DNA from: a virus
DNA length: 64,000 nucleotides
Virus record (IMG/VR): IMGVR_UViG_3300040856_003829
Coordinates: 32,161-96,160 of that record
Direction: 5' to 3' (one strand)
Made by a program: the position numbers and the translations under genes. Below, piece after piece: positions 1 through 7,524 of the stretch. The notes below the pieces were generated by a model. The model did not search any database. It was not told the DNA's origin and was given only the letters and a program-made list of their open reading frames with translations. Every line of letters begins with the position of its first letter. The first letter of the stretch is position 1.

Positions 1-1072
1 AGGTGTGATTACGTTCTTTGATAGGAGTTGGTACAATAGAGGTATTGTTGAACCAGTCATGGGATATTCTTCAGAGGAAGAATACGAAAAATTTATGAAT
101 GAAGTTGTACCATTCGAAAAAGATTTAATTTCAAAGGGTGTAATATTATTAAAATTCTGGTTATCGATAACTCAAGATAGACAGGAAAAAAGGTTTACCC
201 TTAGACAACAGTCACCTTTGAAATATTGGAAATATTCTCCTAATGACGAAGCATCCAAAGATAAGTGGGATGAATATACAAAGTATAAAGAAAGAGTATT
301 CAAAGACACATCTCATGATGAATCACCATGGATTGTGTTGGACTCAAATGATAAAAGAGTTTCAGGTCTAAATGCGATGAGAAAGTTATTACAAAAAATA
401 AGTTACGATGATAAAAATAATGAAATCGTTGATCTGAATTATCCTGAAGTTGTAAGTACAATAAAAGAATCGTTGATTATTGAGAGAAGTTTTACAGATC
501 AATACGTTAGAGATATTGTAAAGTCATTGACTGAAATTGTGAAAACTAGAATTGAAAAAACATATTACTTACCAGAAGACATAACTAATGGTGAAAAGTT
601 CGAATATGAAATCGATGGTATACCTCCATTTAGTATAGAATTCGTGTATAATTTAGATGAATATTTAGATGGTGAATATCGTCTTGATGGTGATTATGAT
701 AAAGATGATGATGTTATCGAAATAAGATTAACTGCTAATCCTAATTTTCTTCCTAAACTACTTTATGATTTAATCGGTGACTTGAATGATATTGTTAGGC
801 ATGAAATGGAGCATTTATTTCAAAATGAAAGAGGGGAATTAGATGATGACGGTGATGTACCAAAAGATAAAAGTTATTACTTACAACCTAAAGAATTACC
901 CGCACAGATACAAGGATTAAGAAGAATTGCAAGACTAAGAAAACAACCTATAGACTTCGTAATTAGATCATGGTTTCAAAGAAATAAACCGATCCATGGA
1001 TTAAATGATGAAGATATCGAAGAATTAACCTTGTATTTATCATCGTTATATGATGATAAATTTAAACAATAA
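1..1072 (+). CDS. PPK2-family polyphosphate kinase fused to a zincin-like metallopeptidase domain (5' truncated)
   Basis: The reading frame is open at the left window edge (codons from base 2), so the true start lies upstream. Counting from the GTG at base 5, residues 1-130 match the C-terminal half of polyphosphate kinase 2: the FDRSWYNR motif, VMGYSSEEEY, then the lid helix with SITQDRQEKRF. PPK2 moves phosphate between polyphosphate and nucleotides. Residues about 140-355 are not PPK2: they contain RHEMEH (HExxH, residues 266-270) and, about 27 residues on, PKELPAQI, where Glu297 could be the third zinc ligand, as in gluzincin-like phage peptidases. PPK2 identity is firm; the peptidase role is inferred from the motif. 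The Walker A part is outside the window, so activity cannot be judged. Confidence 0.85.
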   Translation, partial: GVITFFDRSWYNRGIVEPVMGYSSEEEYEKFMNEVVPFEKDLISKGVILLKFWLSITQDRQEKRFTLRQQSPLKYWKYSPNDEASKDKWDEYTKYKERVFKDTSHDESPWIVLDSNDKRVSGLNAMRKLLQKISYDDKNNEIVDLNYPEVVSTIKESLIIERSFTDQYVRDIVKSLTEIVKTRIEKTYYLPEDITNGEKFEYEIDGIPPFSIEFVYNLDEYLDGEYRLDGDYDKDDDVIEIRLTANPNFLPKLLYDLIGDLNDIVRHEMEHLFQNERGELDDDGDVPKDKSYYLQPKELPAQIQGLRRIARLRKQPIDFVIRSWFQRNKPIHGLNDEDIEELTLYLSSLYDDKFKQ

Positions 1073-1075
1073 TAT

Positions 1076-1083
1076 ATATTTAT
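1076..1083 (+). promoter_or_regulatory. ATATTTAT element before 1088
   Basis: Exact ATATTTAT, four bases before the ATG of the OmpA-domain gene. Confidence 0.45.
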
Positions 1084-1087
1084 TATT

Positions 1088-2230
1088 ATGGAGAAGAAAT
1101 TATTGAATGAGATAAGTCGTTATAGAGAGATTCTAGGTCTAGACTCTATTTTAGAACAAGAAAATAAAAGAGCTGAATTCAGATTCAAGCTCGGTGGAGA
1201 TCTGATTTTTAAAATTTCAGATAATGGTAATGGTAATTCTCTAGAAGTTGCAAATGATACTTCAGGACCTAAGAAGTATACTGATATTGGAAATGCTAGA
1301 AGTGTAGTTTATGATATCACCACTGGAACTGCCGTTGGAGAAGGGACACCAGGTTTCAAAAATTATCAGATTGCGAATGAAATTCAATTTGATAGAGATA
1401 AATATCCAGATCAGAAACCTTGTAAAAGAGGTAGTCAAGGACAGTCAGCATTGGCCGGTGGAGTATCACTTTATACAGGAAAAAGTTTTTATGTTTTAGA
1501 TATACCAAGAAATGTAAAAAATCCAAATATCAAATATCCTACAATAAGATTACTTTGTGTCAAAAAATCTTCAACAGAGATGGGTACTGGATTACCAAAA
1601 AACAGACGTGTAGATTCTCCTCAAATTAGATTTGGTCAATATTGGTGTGAAAAAGGAAAACCTGGAAAAGGAAAAGGTTGTTACTTTTTAGAACCAAATG
1701 GTATGGGTCCGAGAGCGGAGGAGTTTGGACCCGCAGAAAAACAAGTAAGAAGACCAATTGAAATACAATTTAGAATCGGAAACCCATTCGTGTTCAACTC
1801 AGTTGATTTCTTACCTCAAGGTCAATCAGAATTTGATAAGAAAATTCAAGAACTAAATGCAATATTCGAGGAACAACCAGATTACAAGGAGTTTTTGAAA
1901 CAAAATCCAATAAATATACTTGGTTTCTCATCCCGTGATGATGATCCAGAAGGTCCTAGACCAAGTCAGGGTTGGCCATTTAGTCCTTGTTCTAATAGAT
2001 CAAAAAGAAAAGACTACAACCTTTGTTTATCACAAAAAAGAGCTGAAAGAGTTGCTGAGTTGTTGAGTGCAAAATATCCAGATCTAAAATTCAATCCAAA
2101 AGGTATGGGTGAGAATTGTGATAGTGGAAATTGTTGGAAACCCGGTAAGAAGAATCATGACTCGAAGCAAACTGCAATGGACAGACGATTTGAAGTGAAA
2201 CTTCCCAAGTACACTAGTCAAATTAATTAA
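1088..2230 (+). CDS. Internal-head-type protein with C-terminal OmpA-like domain
   Basis: A 380-residue protein. The first 24 residues form a short amphipathic leader ending in SILE/Q (Glu23), resembling a T4 capsid-targeting sequence. From about residue 225 the protein has an OmpA-C/MotB-like fold: a start at FNSVDFLP, then LSQKRAERVAELL and the closing RRFEVKLP. OmpA-C domains bind peptidoglycan. Residues 25-220 are unrecognised and rich in Gly, Lys and Cys. No signal peptide is seen, so export by the Sec route is unlikely; delivery inside the virion would fit better, but this is inference. An ATATTTAT element lies 4 bases before the ATG. Confidence 0.7.
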   Translation: MEKKLLNEISRYREILGLDSILEQENKRAEFRFKLGGDLIFKISDNGNGNSLEVANDTSGPKKYTDIGNARSVVYDITTGTAVGEGTPGFKNYQIANEIQFDRDKYPDQKPCKRGSQGQSALAGGVSLYTGKSFYVLDIPRNVKNPNIKYPTIRLLCVKKSSTEMGTGLPKNRRVDSPQIRFGQYWCEKGKPGKGKGCYFLEPNGMGPRAEEFGPAEKQVRRPIEIQFRIGNPFVFNSVDFLPQGQSEFDKKIQELNAIFEEQPDYKEFLKQNPINILGFSSRDDDPEGPRPSQGWPFSPCSNRSKRKDYNLCLSQKRAERVAELLSAKYPDLKFNPKGMGENCDSGNCWKPGKKNHDSKQTAMDRRFEVKLPKYTSQIN

Positions 2231-2609
2231 AGATATAGATGGTCGTTCTATTTCGACCATACTTTTCATCTGTATATTCTCTAGTCTCGATAAAAACATA
2301 CTTAGAATCCATCTTGTATTCTGGTGTACCGTATTCTTCTTTGACAAATGATGTTACATTGTCATTACCATATTTAAAACAGTGGTAACCTGTACAAAAA
2401 TAATCACCATGTGTCAACTCTTTGTAAAGTGAATCTTCATCATGAATAAACATCATATCAGAAATGTTAAGATCATAATGTTGAGTAAGACTATCAATAT
2501 AAACATCTTCCAGATCATTAATTGATACCCAACATGAAATAACAAAGTCATTCTGAGCAATTGACTGTAGAGAAATAAAAGAGAGTAAGAGGACTAATAC
2601 GTTTTTCAT
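2223..2609 (-). CDS. Small exported protein with signal peptide, function unknown
   Basis: Starts MKNVLVLLLSFISLQSIAQ, a typical Sec signal peptide with cleavage after SIAQ or nearby, leaving about 110 acidic residues with four cysteines. I chose the ATG at 2609 over the in-frame ATG at 2624 because it puts the lysine at position 2 of the signal peptide. It is convergent with the OmpA-domain gene and overlaps it by 8 bases at the 3' end. No family recognised. A lone exported protein on the opposite strand of a virion-gene block is typical of a host-modifying or superinfection-exclusion gene, but nothing in the sequence proves this. Confidence 0.65.
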   Translation of the reverse strand: MKNVLVLLLSFISLQSIAQNDFVISCWVSINDLEDVYIDSLTQHYDLNISDMMFIHDEDSLYKELTHGDYFCTGYHCFKYGNDNVTSFVKEEYGTPEYKMDSKYVFIETREYTDEKYGRNRTTIYIFN

Positions 2610-2645
2610 ATTACTAATATACAAAAAACTGTTCAGAAAAAAAAA

Positions 2646-3263
2646 TTATTGTAACTTATTTACAAGTCTATCAATAAATTCTTTGATTGCGGCACCACTC
2701 AATGTAATTAGTCCAGAAGAGACTAATGGTTCTATAATATCATTTAAAGTATCACTGTTTACATTTTGGTCTGTTATTAAATTCAACAAAACTGAAAATA
2801 TTGGTAAGAGAAATGTGTAAGATAATATATCCATACTTCTATAAATCGAGGACCCAGTAATTTTAAGAATATTACTCACTTTAGCTTTCATTCTTTCTAG
2901 ATATTCAATTGCGGTTTCTAATTCATCCCCCAAAGTTCTTGTTTCAAACCATTCTTTATTAACCTTTAGATTCTGTTTTTCAAAAAATACTATAGAAACT
3001 GCCATGATAAATAAAGATGCTATTTGTTCTCTATTTAAAGTAGGAAATTCACCTTGTAAATATTGCGTTACAGGACCTACTAATGCACCAATACCTGCTC
3101 CGTAAGTTATTAGGAATCTAAACGAATCTTTCAATTGTTCTTGTGCTGTCTTTAGTATAGATAAAAAAGACTGAAAGTTTTCTTGAGTTGTTGATATAAT
3201 CTTTTCTTTTGATGATTCAACAATTAAAGTTCTGTACTGAGTTTCTGATATTAATATTTTCAT
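2646..3263 (-). CDS. Membrane-associated protein with capsid-targeting-like N-terminus
   Basis: 205 residues. The N-terminus MKILISETQYRTLIVE/S looks like the short leader shared by many genes here, with a hydrophobic-x-Glu site at Glu16. Two to four hydrophobic segments follow: around FRFLITYGAGIGALVG, IASLFIMAVSIVFF, YTFLLPIFSVLLNLI and GLITLSGAAI. A hydrophobic protein carried in a head would be reminiscent of ejected proteins that act at the host membrane, which is speculation. It is divergent from the gene at 3299 and the 35-base gap contains an ATATTTAT element for each direction. Confidence 0.6.
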   Translation of the reverse strand: MKILISETQYRTLIVESSKEKIISTTQENFQSFLSILKTAQEQLKDSFRFLITYGAGIGALVGPVTQYLQGEFPTLNREQIASLFIMAVSIVFFEKQNLKVNKEWFETRTLGDELETAIEYLERMKAKVSNILKITGSSIYRSMDILSYTFLLPIFSVLLNLITDQNVNSDTLNDIIEPLVSSGLITLSGAAIKEFIDRLVNKLQ

Positions 3264-3274
3264 GATCTATTAAT

Positions 3275-3282
3275 ATAAATAT
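3275..3282 (-). promoter_or_regulatory. ATATTTAT element for the gene starting at 3263
   Basis: Exact match in minus-strand orientation, 11 bases from the ATG; shares the spacer with the next entry but faces the other way. Confidence 0.45.
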
Positions 3283-3284
3283 AC

Positions 3285-3292
3285 ATATTTAT
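3285..3292 (+). promoter_or_regulatory. ATATTTAT element before 3299
   Basis: Exact match, 6 bases from the ATG of the DUF4314-like gene. Confidence 0.45.
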
Positions 3293-3298
3293 AAACAT

Positions 3299-3946
3299 AT
3301 GAAGCAAGAGTCAAAATTAAATCCAGAATTAAAAGTAGGTGACACTATAAGATTGATCCATATGGACGATCCATTCTCACCTATCACTGTTGGTACGACT
3401 GGAAAAGTAACGAGAAAAAACAAAGATCCATTTTCTAAAGAAGGAGAATTTATGTATGGGGTTGATTGGGAAAATGGTAGAAGTCTGAATCTTATGCCAG
3501 AGGATAGTTGGATGATTGTTGACCAATTATTGGAACAAGTCGGAGGAAATCCTGACAGATATAAAGATATTGTAAATCTCCTAAAGAAATTAAGTGGATC
3601 AGACTTAAGAAAATTAAATCAATTTTTATTAGATCTTAGAGACAGCGGAATAACTAACATGTGGGGTGCAGCTCCTTTTATTTATTCTGGAAGAGATTGG
3701 ATAGAAAACTGGGTCAAAGCTGAAAACTTCAAGAACACAAATCGACTAGAATTACCTGAAGATAATGAAAATTTAGACGAAGTTTTAGATAAGGCCGATG
3801 AAATGAGAAACATTATGGCAAGAGGTGCAATGAACGCAGTAAGAAACAGTGAAGATGATTTGAACTTGAATCAGATAAATGACGAACTATTTAAACTAGC
3901 CAAAGAAGTTCATACATTCTATATGGAATTTGGAACTTTATTATAA
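3299..3946 (+). CDS. Protein with DUF4314-like SH3/KOW-type N-terminal domain
   Basis: 215 residues. Residues about 8-72 (LKVGDTIRLIHMDDPFSPI, then TTGKVTRK, VDWENGRSLNLMPEDSW) resemble the small beta-barrel DUF4314/KOW-like domain found in phage and bacterial proteins: GDxVRLxxMDDP, a GTxGxV turn, WDNGxxL and a final P. The rest, residues 75-215, is helical and acidic with no recognised fold (LLKKLSGSDLRKLNQFLLDLRD onward). Role unknown. The ATG follows an ATATTTAT element by 6 bases and there is no Shine-Dalgarno sequence. Confidence 0.55.
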   Translation: MKQESKLNPELKVGDTIRLIHMDDPFSPITVGTTGKVTRKNKDPFSKEGEFMYGVDWENGRSLNLMPEDSWMIVDQLLEQVGGNPDRYKDIVNLLKKLSGSDLRKLNQFLLDLRDSGITNMWGAAPFIYSGRDWIENWVKAENFKNTNRLELPEDNENLDEVLDKADEMRNIMARGAMNAVRNSEDDLNLNQINDELFKLAKEVHTFYMEFGTLL

Positions 3947-3965
3947 AAAATAAAAAATTATTACA

Positions 3966-4316
3966 ATGATTAGAATAACTGAAGAAGAAAGAAAAATTAT
4001 TTTGGAAAGTCACAGAGTTGCTTTCGAAAAACAAGTAATGTTACAAAAAACTGATAACTTGACTCCTTTAGAAGAAGAAGATTTAGCCACAGACAAAAAA
4101 GGAATTACTGTCGATGGTAAAGGTGATGTAAAGGAGTACACCAATATTGTTAATGAACAAGACGGTAAAGGTTGTGCTGACACCGAAGCTGGATGTATCA
4201 GAAAGAAAGATGGTGGTTGGGTTGTAATGAATAATAAGAAAGGAGGTGTTTGGAGAAAATGTGATTCTAAGAAACACTGTGAAGAAATTCTCGACGCTTA
4301 TCATTCGAATCAATAA
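3966..4316 (+). CDS. Small protein with capsid-targeting-like N-terminus
   Basis: 116 residues. It begins MIRITEEERKIILE/S, with the ILE site at residues 12-14, matching the leader class seen in other genes here. The remainder is charged, with four cysteines (CADTEAGC, CDSKKHC) spaced as two pairs that could bind metal or form disulfides. It follows the DUF4314-like gene after 19 bases in the same direction. No family recognised; an internal head protein is the best guess. Confidence 0.55.
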   Translation: MIRITEEERKIILESHRVAFEKQVMLQKTDNLTPLEEEDLATDKKGITVDGKGDVKEYTNIVNEQDGKGCADTEAGCIRKKDGGWVVMNNKKGGVWRKCDSKKHCEEILDAYHSNQ

Positions 4317-4376
4317 TTTTTTAAGAAAACTTGATTTTTGAAACTTTTATAGATATTTGTATAAAAAATAAATGTT

Positions 4377-4655
4377 ATGAAAGTTCTCGAAGTAATATAT
4401 CAGAATTTCGATTCATTTGAAAATTCTATCGAAGTTGAATTTTTGGATGAGGATGAAAATGTATTTTCAGACAAAATCGAATATAATCATTTGATTGATT
4501 TTGGTTATGTCGAAGAAGAATTAGAGGTTTTTGATTTCAATGATGATACCGATTGGGAAGAATTCATTGATCAAAACGAAATTGATGTTGAAAATCTCGT
4601 TTCATTTTTAAATGAGTATTATACAACTTTTCCCGATAGAATTCCTATCGATTAA
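4377..4655 (+). CDS. Small acidic protein, unknown
   Basis: 92 residues, very rich in Asp and Glu (for example FNDDTDWEEFIDQNEIDVENL), with no lysine-rich stretch and no signal peptide. Spacing to the next gene is only 11 bases, so the two are probably co-transcribed. A near-match ATATTTGT element lies 16 bases before the ATG. The acidic surface could mimic nucleic acid, as many small phage inhibitors do, but there is no direct support for that. Confidence 0.5.
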   Translation: MKVLEVIYQNFDSFENSIEVEFLDEDENVFSDKIEYNHLIDFGYVEEELEVFDFNDDTDWEEFIDQNEIDVENLVSFLNEYYTTFPDRIPID

Positions 4656-4666
4656 AAATAAAAAAT

Positions 4667-5143
4667 ATGAGTGGAGTAATAAACATACCAGATAGTAATC
4701 AAAAGAGGATCTCAGATATAAAGGGGATGGTGTACTCTCTGCTCGGAAAAGTGTATTTAACAAAACCTACTTTTTTTGGTTTAGATAGTAAGCAAATAAT
4801 AATTATCGTGAGTCCTACACTCAAAGTCTTACATGTCGGTGCAACTCAAAACAAACTATTGAGTAATTTTCCTCAAAAAGTAGACACTAAATTGGATGCT
4901 GAACCAATTATGGATTGGGCTAATGATAATGATTTTGTAATCACATTTGAGGCACCGACTCCAAAACTTAATAGGATATTATATTATAAATTTTCTAGGG
5001 TCCTTAACGATTCTTTGAATGAAAAGACTTTTGATGATTATATTGTAGAGTCGAGATTACCTGATAACATAAAAAACAAAGCCTTAGATAATCAGGAATG
5101 GTTCAAAACTAATATTATTGAAATATTTAAAAAAATAAAATGA
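4667..5143 (+). CDS. Hypothetical protein
   Basis: 158 residues, mixed alpha/beta composition; a beta-like core (SKQIIIIVSPTLKVLHVG) is followed by helical segments. No motif I recognise. The TGA stop lies inside the upstream arm of the hairpin terminator at 5137-5162, so the gene ends its transcription unit. It is convergent with the lipoprotein gene at 5164. Confidence 0.5.
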   Translation: MSGVINIPDSNQKRISDIKGMVYSLLGKVYLTKPTFFGLDSKQIIIIVSPTLKVLHVGATQNKLLSNFPQKVDTKLDAEPIMDWANDNDFVITFEAPTPKLNRILYYKFSRVLNDSLNEKTFDDYIVESRLPDNIKNKALDNQEWFKTNIIEIFKKIK

Positions 5144-5162
5144 GGGGAAGTCCCCTCATTTT
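5137..5162. terminator. Bidirectional hairpin terminator
   Basis: An 11-bp inverted repeat, AAAATGAGGGG / CCCCTCATTTT, with an AAGT loop and flanking A and T runs. It sits between the convergent genes ending at 5143 and 5164, so it can serve both. Confidence 0.85.
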
Positions 5163-5163
5163 A

Positions 5164-5688
5164 TTATGCACCTACTCTAATAAATTCTAGTTGATAATTA
5201 CACTTAAAACCAGTGATGGGATCTTCATATTCAGTTGGACCCTCCAGCATCAAATATTCCATACCATCTTCAATGATCATATAACGACGGAGACTGTTAA
5301 GAATAGGTGTTACGTATTCGACATTGATTGCAACCCAACGATTAGTGATAAAATCTTGTTGAAGAGTGAAATCATAATCATAGTGCCAATGATCACCTCC
5401 ATTCTGAAGATAATAACCTGTGTACAATTTATTCCCACTAAAGTGAATACGTGTTTTACCTACTTTCATTGAATCTAGTGGACCTGCTGGGTTGAGATAT
5501 GAGAAGTCACCGTGGTAGATTGTCGTATCACCAATCTCACTAGTATATACGTTACTACGATTGATGGTGACAGACCGAAGAATATACGTACCATCCAAGG
5601 TAGGAAAGGTAGGTTCTGAATATTGGTAACAACCAGTACAAATTGTTGCGACAATGAAAAAAAGAGGTACAATTACTTTGTTAAACAT
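5164..5688 (-). CDS. Putative lipoprotein
   Basis: 174 residues with a lipoprotein-type signal: MFNKVIVPLFFIVATICTGC, where Cys20 would be lipidated after a somewhat degenerate lipobox (CTG-C). The mature part resembles small beta-sandwich lipoproteins (TLDGTYILRSVTINRS, TRIHFSGNKLYTGYYLQNGG), a pattern like the lipocalin/DUF-type lipoproteins common in Bacteroidota. It stands alone on the minus strand inside a plus-strand block. A surface lipoprotein made by a phage is often a superinfection-exclusion factor; that role is inferred from type and context only. Confidence 0.65.
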   Translation of the reverse strand: MFNKVIVPLFFIVATICTGCYQYSEPTFPTLDGTYILRSVTINRSNVYTSEIGDTTIYHGDFSYLNPAGPLDSMKVGKTRIHFSGNKLYTGYYLQNGGDHWHYDYDFTLQQDFITNRWVAINVEYVTPILNSLRRYMIIEDGMEYLMLEGPTEYEDPITGFKCNYQLEFIRVGA

Positions 5689-5691
5689 GAT

Positions 5692-5699
5692 ATATTTAT
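5692..5699 (+). promoter_or_regulatory. ATATTTAT element before 5704
   Basis: Exact match, 4 bases from the ATG; helps fix the start of that gene. Confidence 0.45.
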
Positions 5700-5703
5700 A
5701 GAT

Positions 5704-6159
5704 ATGAATTTAAAAACCGAAATTTCCCGTATTAAGGGATTAATGACTGAGGGTGAAAATCAACTTTATAAAGATAAGGAATCAAAGTCTAAAAACAAAA
5801 TAAAAGAAGAAGAAACTGATGATATGGATGTATCAGATGTGGAATCTGGTTATAACTTCGATTCTGGTGGTCCAGAACAATTCGAAGAACCAGTAGATTT
5901 TAGTTTAGATTCACTATTGGGAATAAAACCAGCATATAATTTCGATTCGGATGGTGGTGACGTTGATGTGTATGGTGAAGAAATGGCAGAACAAGAAGAT
6001 GGTGGAGGAGATACAACAGGTGATTCAGATGCAACTAATGCTGGGATTTCAACTTGGGACAGTGGAGTTTCTAGAGGACCCGCAAATCCTATTGATCAAA
6101 ATTCTAAATGGCAAGATTCTTATGGTATCACCAGGGGTAAAGGAAATCCTCTTTGGTAA
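5704..6159 (+). CDS. Acidic virion-type protein with capsid-targeting-like N-terminus
   Basis: 151 residues starting MNLKTEISRIKGLMTE/G, again the leader ending in a x-T-E site at Glu16. The rest is low complexity and acidic, with a repeated phrase (GYNFDSGG and AYNFDSDGG) and a Gly/Asn-rich tail. I chose the ATG at 5704 rather than an upstream ATG at 5623 because the leader matches other genes and an ATATTTAT element sits 4 bases before it. Function unknown; internal head protein is likely. Confidence 0.6.
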   Translation: MNLKTEISRIKGLMTEGENQLYKDKESKSKNKIKEEETDDMDVSDVESGYNFDSGGPEQFEEPVDFSLDSLLGIKPAYNFDSDGGDVDVYGEEMAEQEDGGGDTTGDSDATNAGISTWDSGVSRGPANPIDQNSKWQDSYGITRGKGNPLW

Positions 6160-6160
6160 G

Positions 6161-6168
6161 ATATTTAT
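6161..6168 (+). promoter_or_regulatory. ATATTTAT element before 6178
   Basis: Exact match, 9 bases from the ATG of the peptidoglycan-binding-domain gene. Confidence 0.45.
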
Positions 6169-6177
6169 ATAAAATAT

Positions 6178-7524
6178 ATGACCTACGACCAAAAAATATC
6201 AACACAAGTCAGTGAGATGAATAGACTTATCAATTATGATAGGTCTAAAACTCTATTAGAACAAAAACCTGACTCTGTTTCGGACAGAAACCTAGGGATA
6301 TCAAGGAGAAATGCACGTGCACTTAATATGACTGATAAGGAATATGAAGATAAAATGTACGGTAAGGATTCCTTAGATAATATTAAATGGAATCATGATT
6401 TGGCAGGTTACTTAGAAATAGGACTTACAATTGGTGGTATATTAGCTGTTGCTACAGGTGTTGGAGCACCAATAGGGGCTGCTATGTTAGCTGCAGGTAC
6501 TACTATTGGTGTTGCTGATGCCGCTGCGTATTTCGTTCAGGAAAAAGATCCTTATATGGGTAGTATGATGTTAGCACTCTCATTGATACCAGGTGGTGAG
6601 TTAGTGAGTGCACTTGGTAAGAAAGCCGGTAAAGAAATTACTGAACAGGAATTAAAAAAGTTACCAGCGTTATTACAAAAAATTTCCAATAATAAAGTCT
6701 TAACTGATTTAGAAGGTGAATTATGGCAAAGATTTTCAAAATCATTCGTAGAAAATGCACCTGAAATATTAAAGACTAGTGCTAGAAACTCATTGAAATT
6801 TCTAAATAAACATATGGTCAGTAAAGGATTATTGTGGACTCTAGGAACTTTAGCAAAAGTTAGTGGTAAGGGTCTTCAATTAGTTGTTAAAATAGGTCGT
6901 ATAGCCGTCAGTGTAGATTTATTATGGACACTTTTAGCAGCTCCAGAAGGATACCGAAAAAGAATGAGAGATAAGTCAGAATTCTCGAAGATTATGGACA
7001 TGTTATATGATGGTACTTTAGGACCAACTATAATCGATGGACTTTATGATCTATGGTTAAGTTTGACTGATTCTGATGGTAATATAGATAAAAGTAAGGA
7101 ACAAGAATTGATCATAGAAATTATCGAAAATAGTGACATAGATTTTACAGATAGTGATATCGCAGATCAAATTCAAGATAGTTTCAATGATACATACGAT
7201 AACATTACGTTCGATTTGATTGACAATAGATGGTCTAACTTAGAACAAGGTACAAAACAACAGACAACCTTTAATGATTTATTATCGGGAGATAAAATAG
7301 CCAAATTAGGATCAAAGGGTAAATTTGTTAGAGACATTCAAATAATGTTAAATACACTAGGTTATGATCTAGGTGAATCAGGCATAGATAGTGATTTTGG
7401 AAAAGTTACACAAGACGCTGTAATTGATTTTCAAATTGATTATGATTTAGATGGGTTAGATGGTATTGTTGGAAAAGAGACATCAACTAAATTAAAAAGT
7501 TTATATGATGAAAGAAAAGGATAA
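6178..7524 (+). CDS. Large protein with hydrophobic core and C-terminal peptidoglycan-binding domain
   Basis: 448 residues. The leader ends at TLLE/Q (Glu28). Residues about 75-145 are Gly/Ala-rich and hydrophobic (LEIGLTIGGILAVATGVGAP), resembling membrane-inserting pre-toxin segments. Residues about 375-445 form a PG_binding_1 domain: LGSKGKFVRDIQIMLNTLGY, IDSDFGKVTQDAVIDFQ, GIVGKETSTKL. The combination of an in-virion leader, a hydrophobic stretch and a cell-wall-binding domain suggests a protein released from the head that engages the envelope during infection; this is inference. It overlaps the next gene by 20 bases. Confidence 0.65.
   Translation: MTYDQKISTQVSEMNRLINYDRSKTLLEQKPDSVSDRNLGISRRNARALNMTDKEYEDKMYGKDSLDNIKWNHDLAGYLEIGLTIGGILAVATGVGAPIGAAMLAAGTTIGVADAAAYFVQEKDPYMGSMMLALSLIPGGELVSALGKKAGKEITEQELKKLPALLQKISNNKVLTDLEGELWQRFSKSFVENAPEILKTSARNSLKFLNKHMVSKGLLWTLGTLAKVSGKGLQLVVKIGRIAVSVDLLWTLLAAPEGYRKRMRDKSEFSKIMDMLYDGTLGPTIIDGLYDLWLSLTDSDGNIDKSKEQELIIEIIENSDIDFTDSDIADQIQDSFNDTYDNITFDLIDNRWSNLEQGTKQQTTFNDLLSGDKIAKLGSKGKFVRDIQIMLNTLGYDLGESGIDSDFGKVTQDAVIDFQIDYDLDGLDGIVGKETSTKLKSLYDERKG

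Noticed and set aside
5623-5703. Longer start for the gene at 5704 beginning at 5623
   Set aside because: The extension is antisense to the lipoprotein signal peptide, and the leader and ATATTTAT element fit the later ATG.
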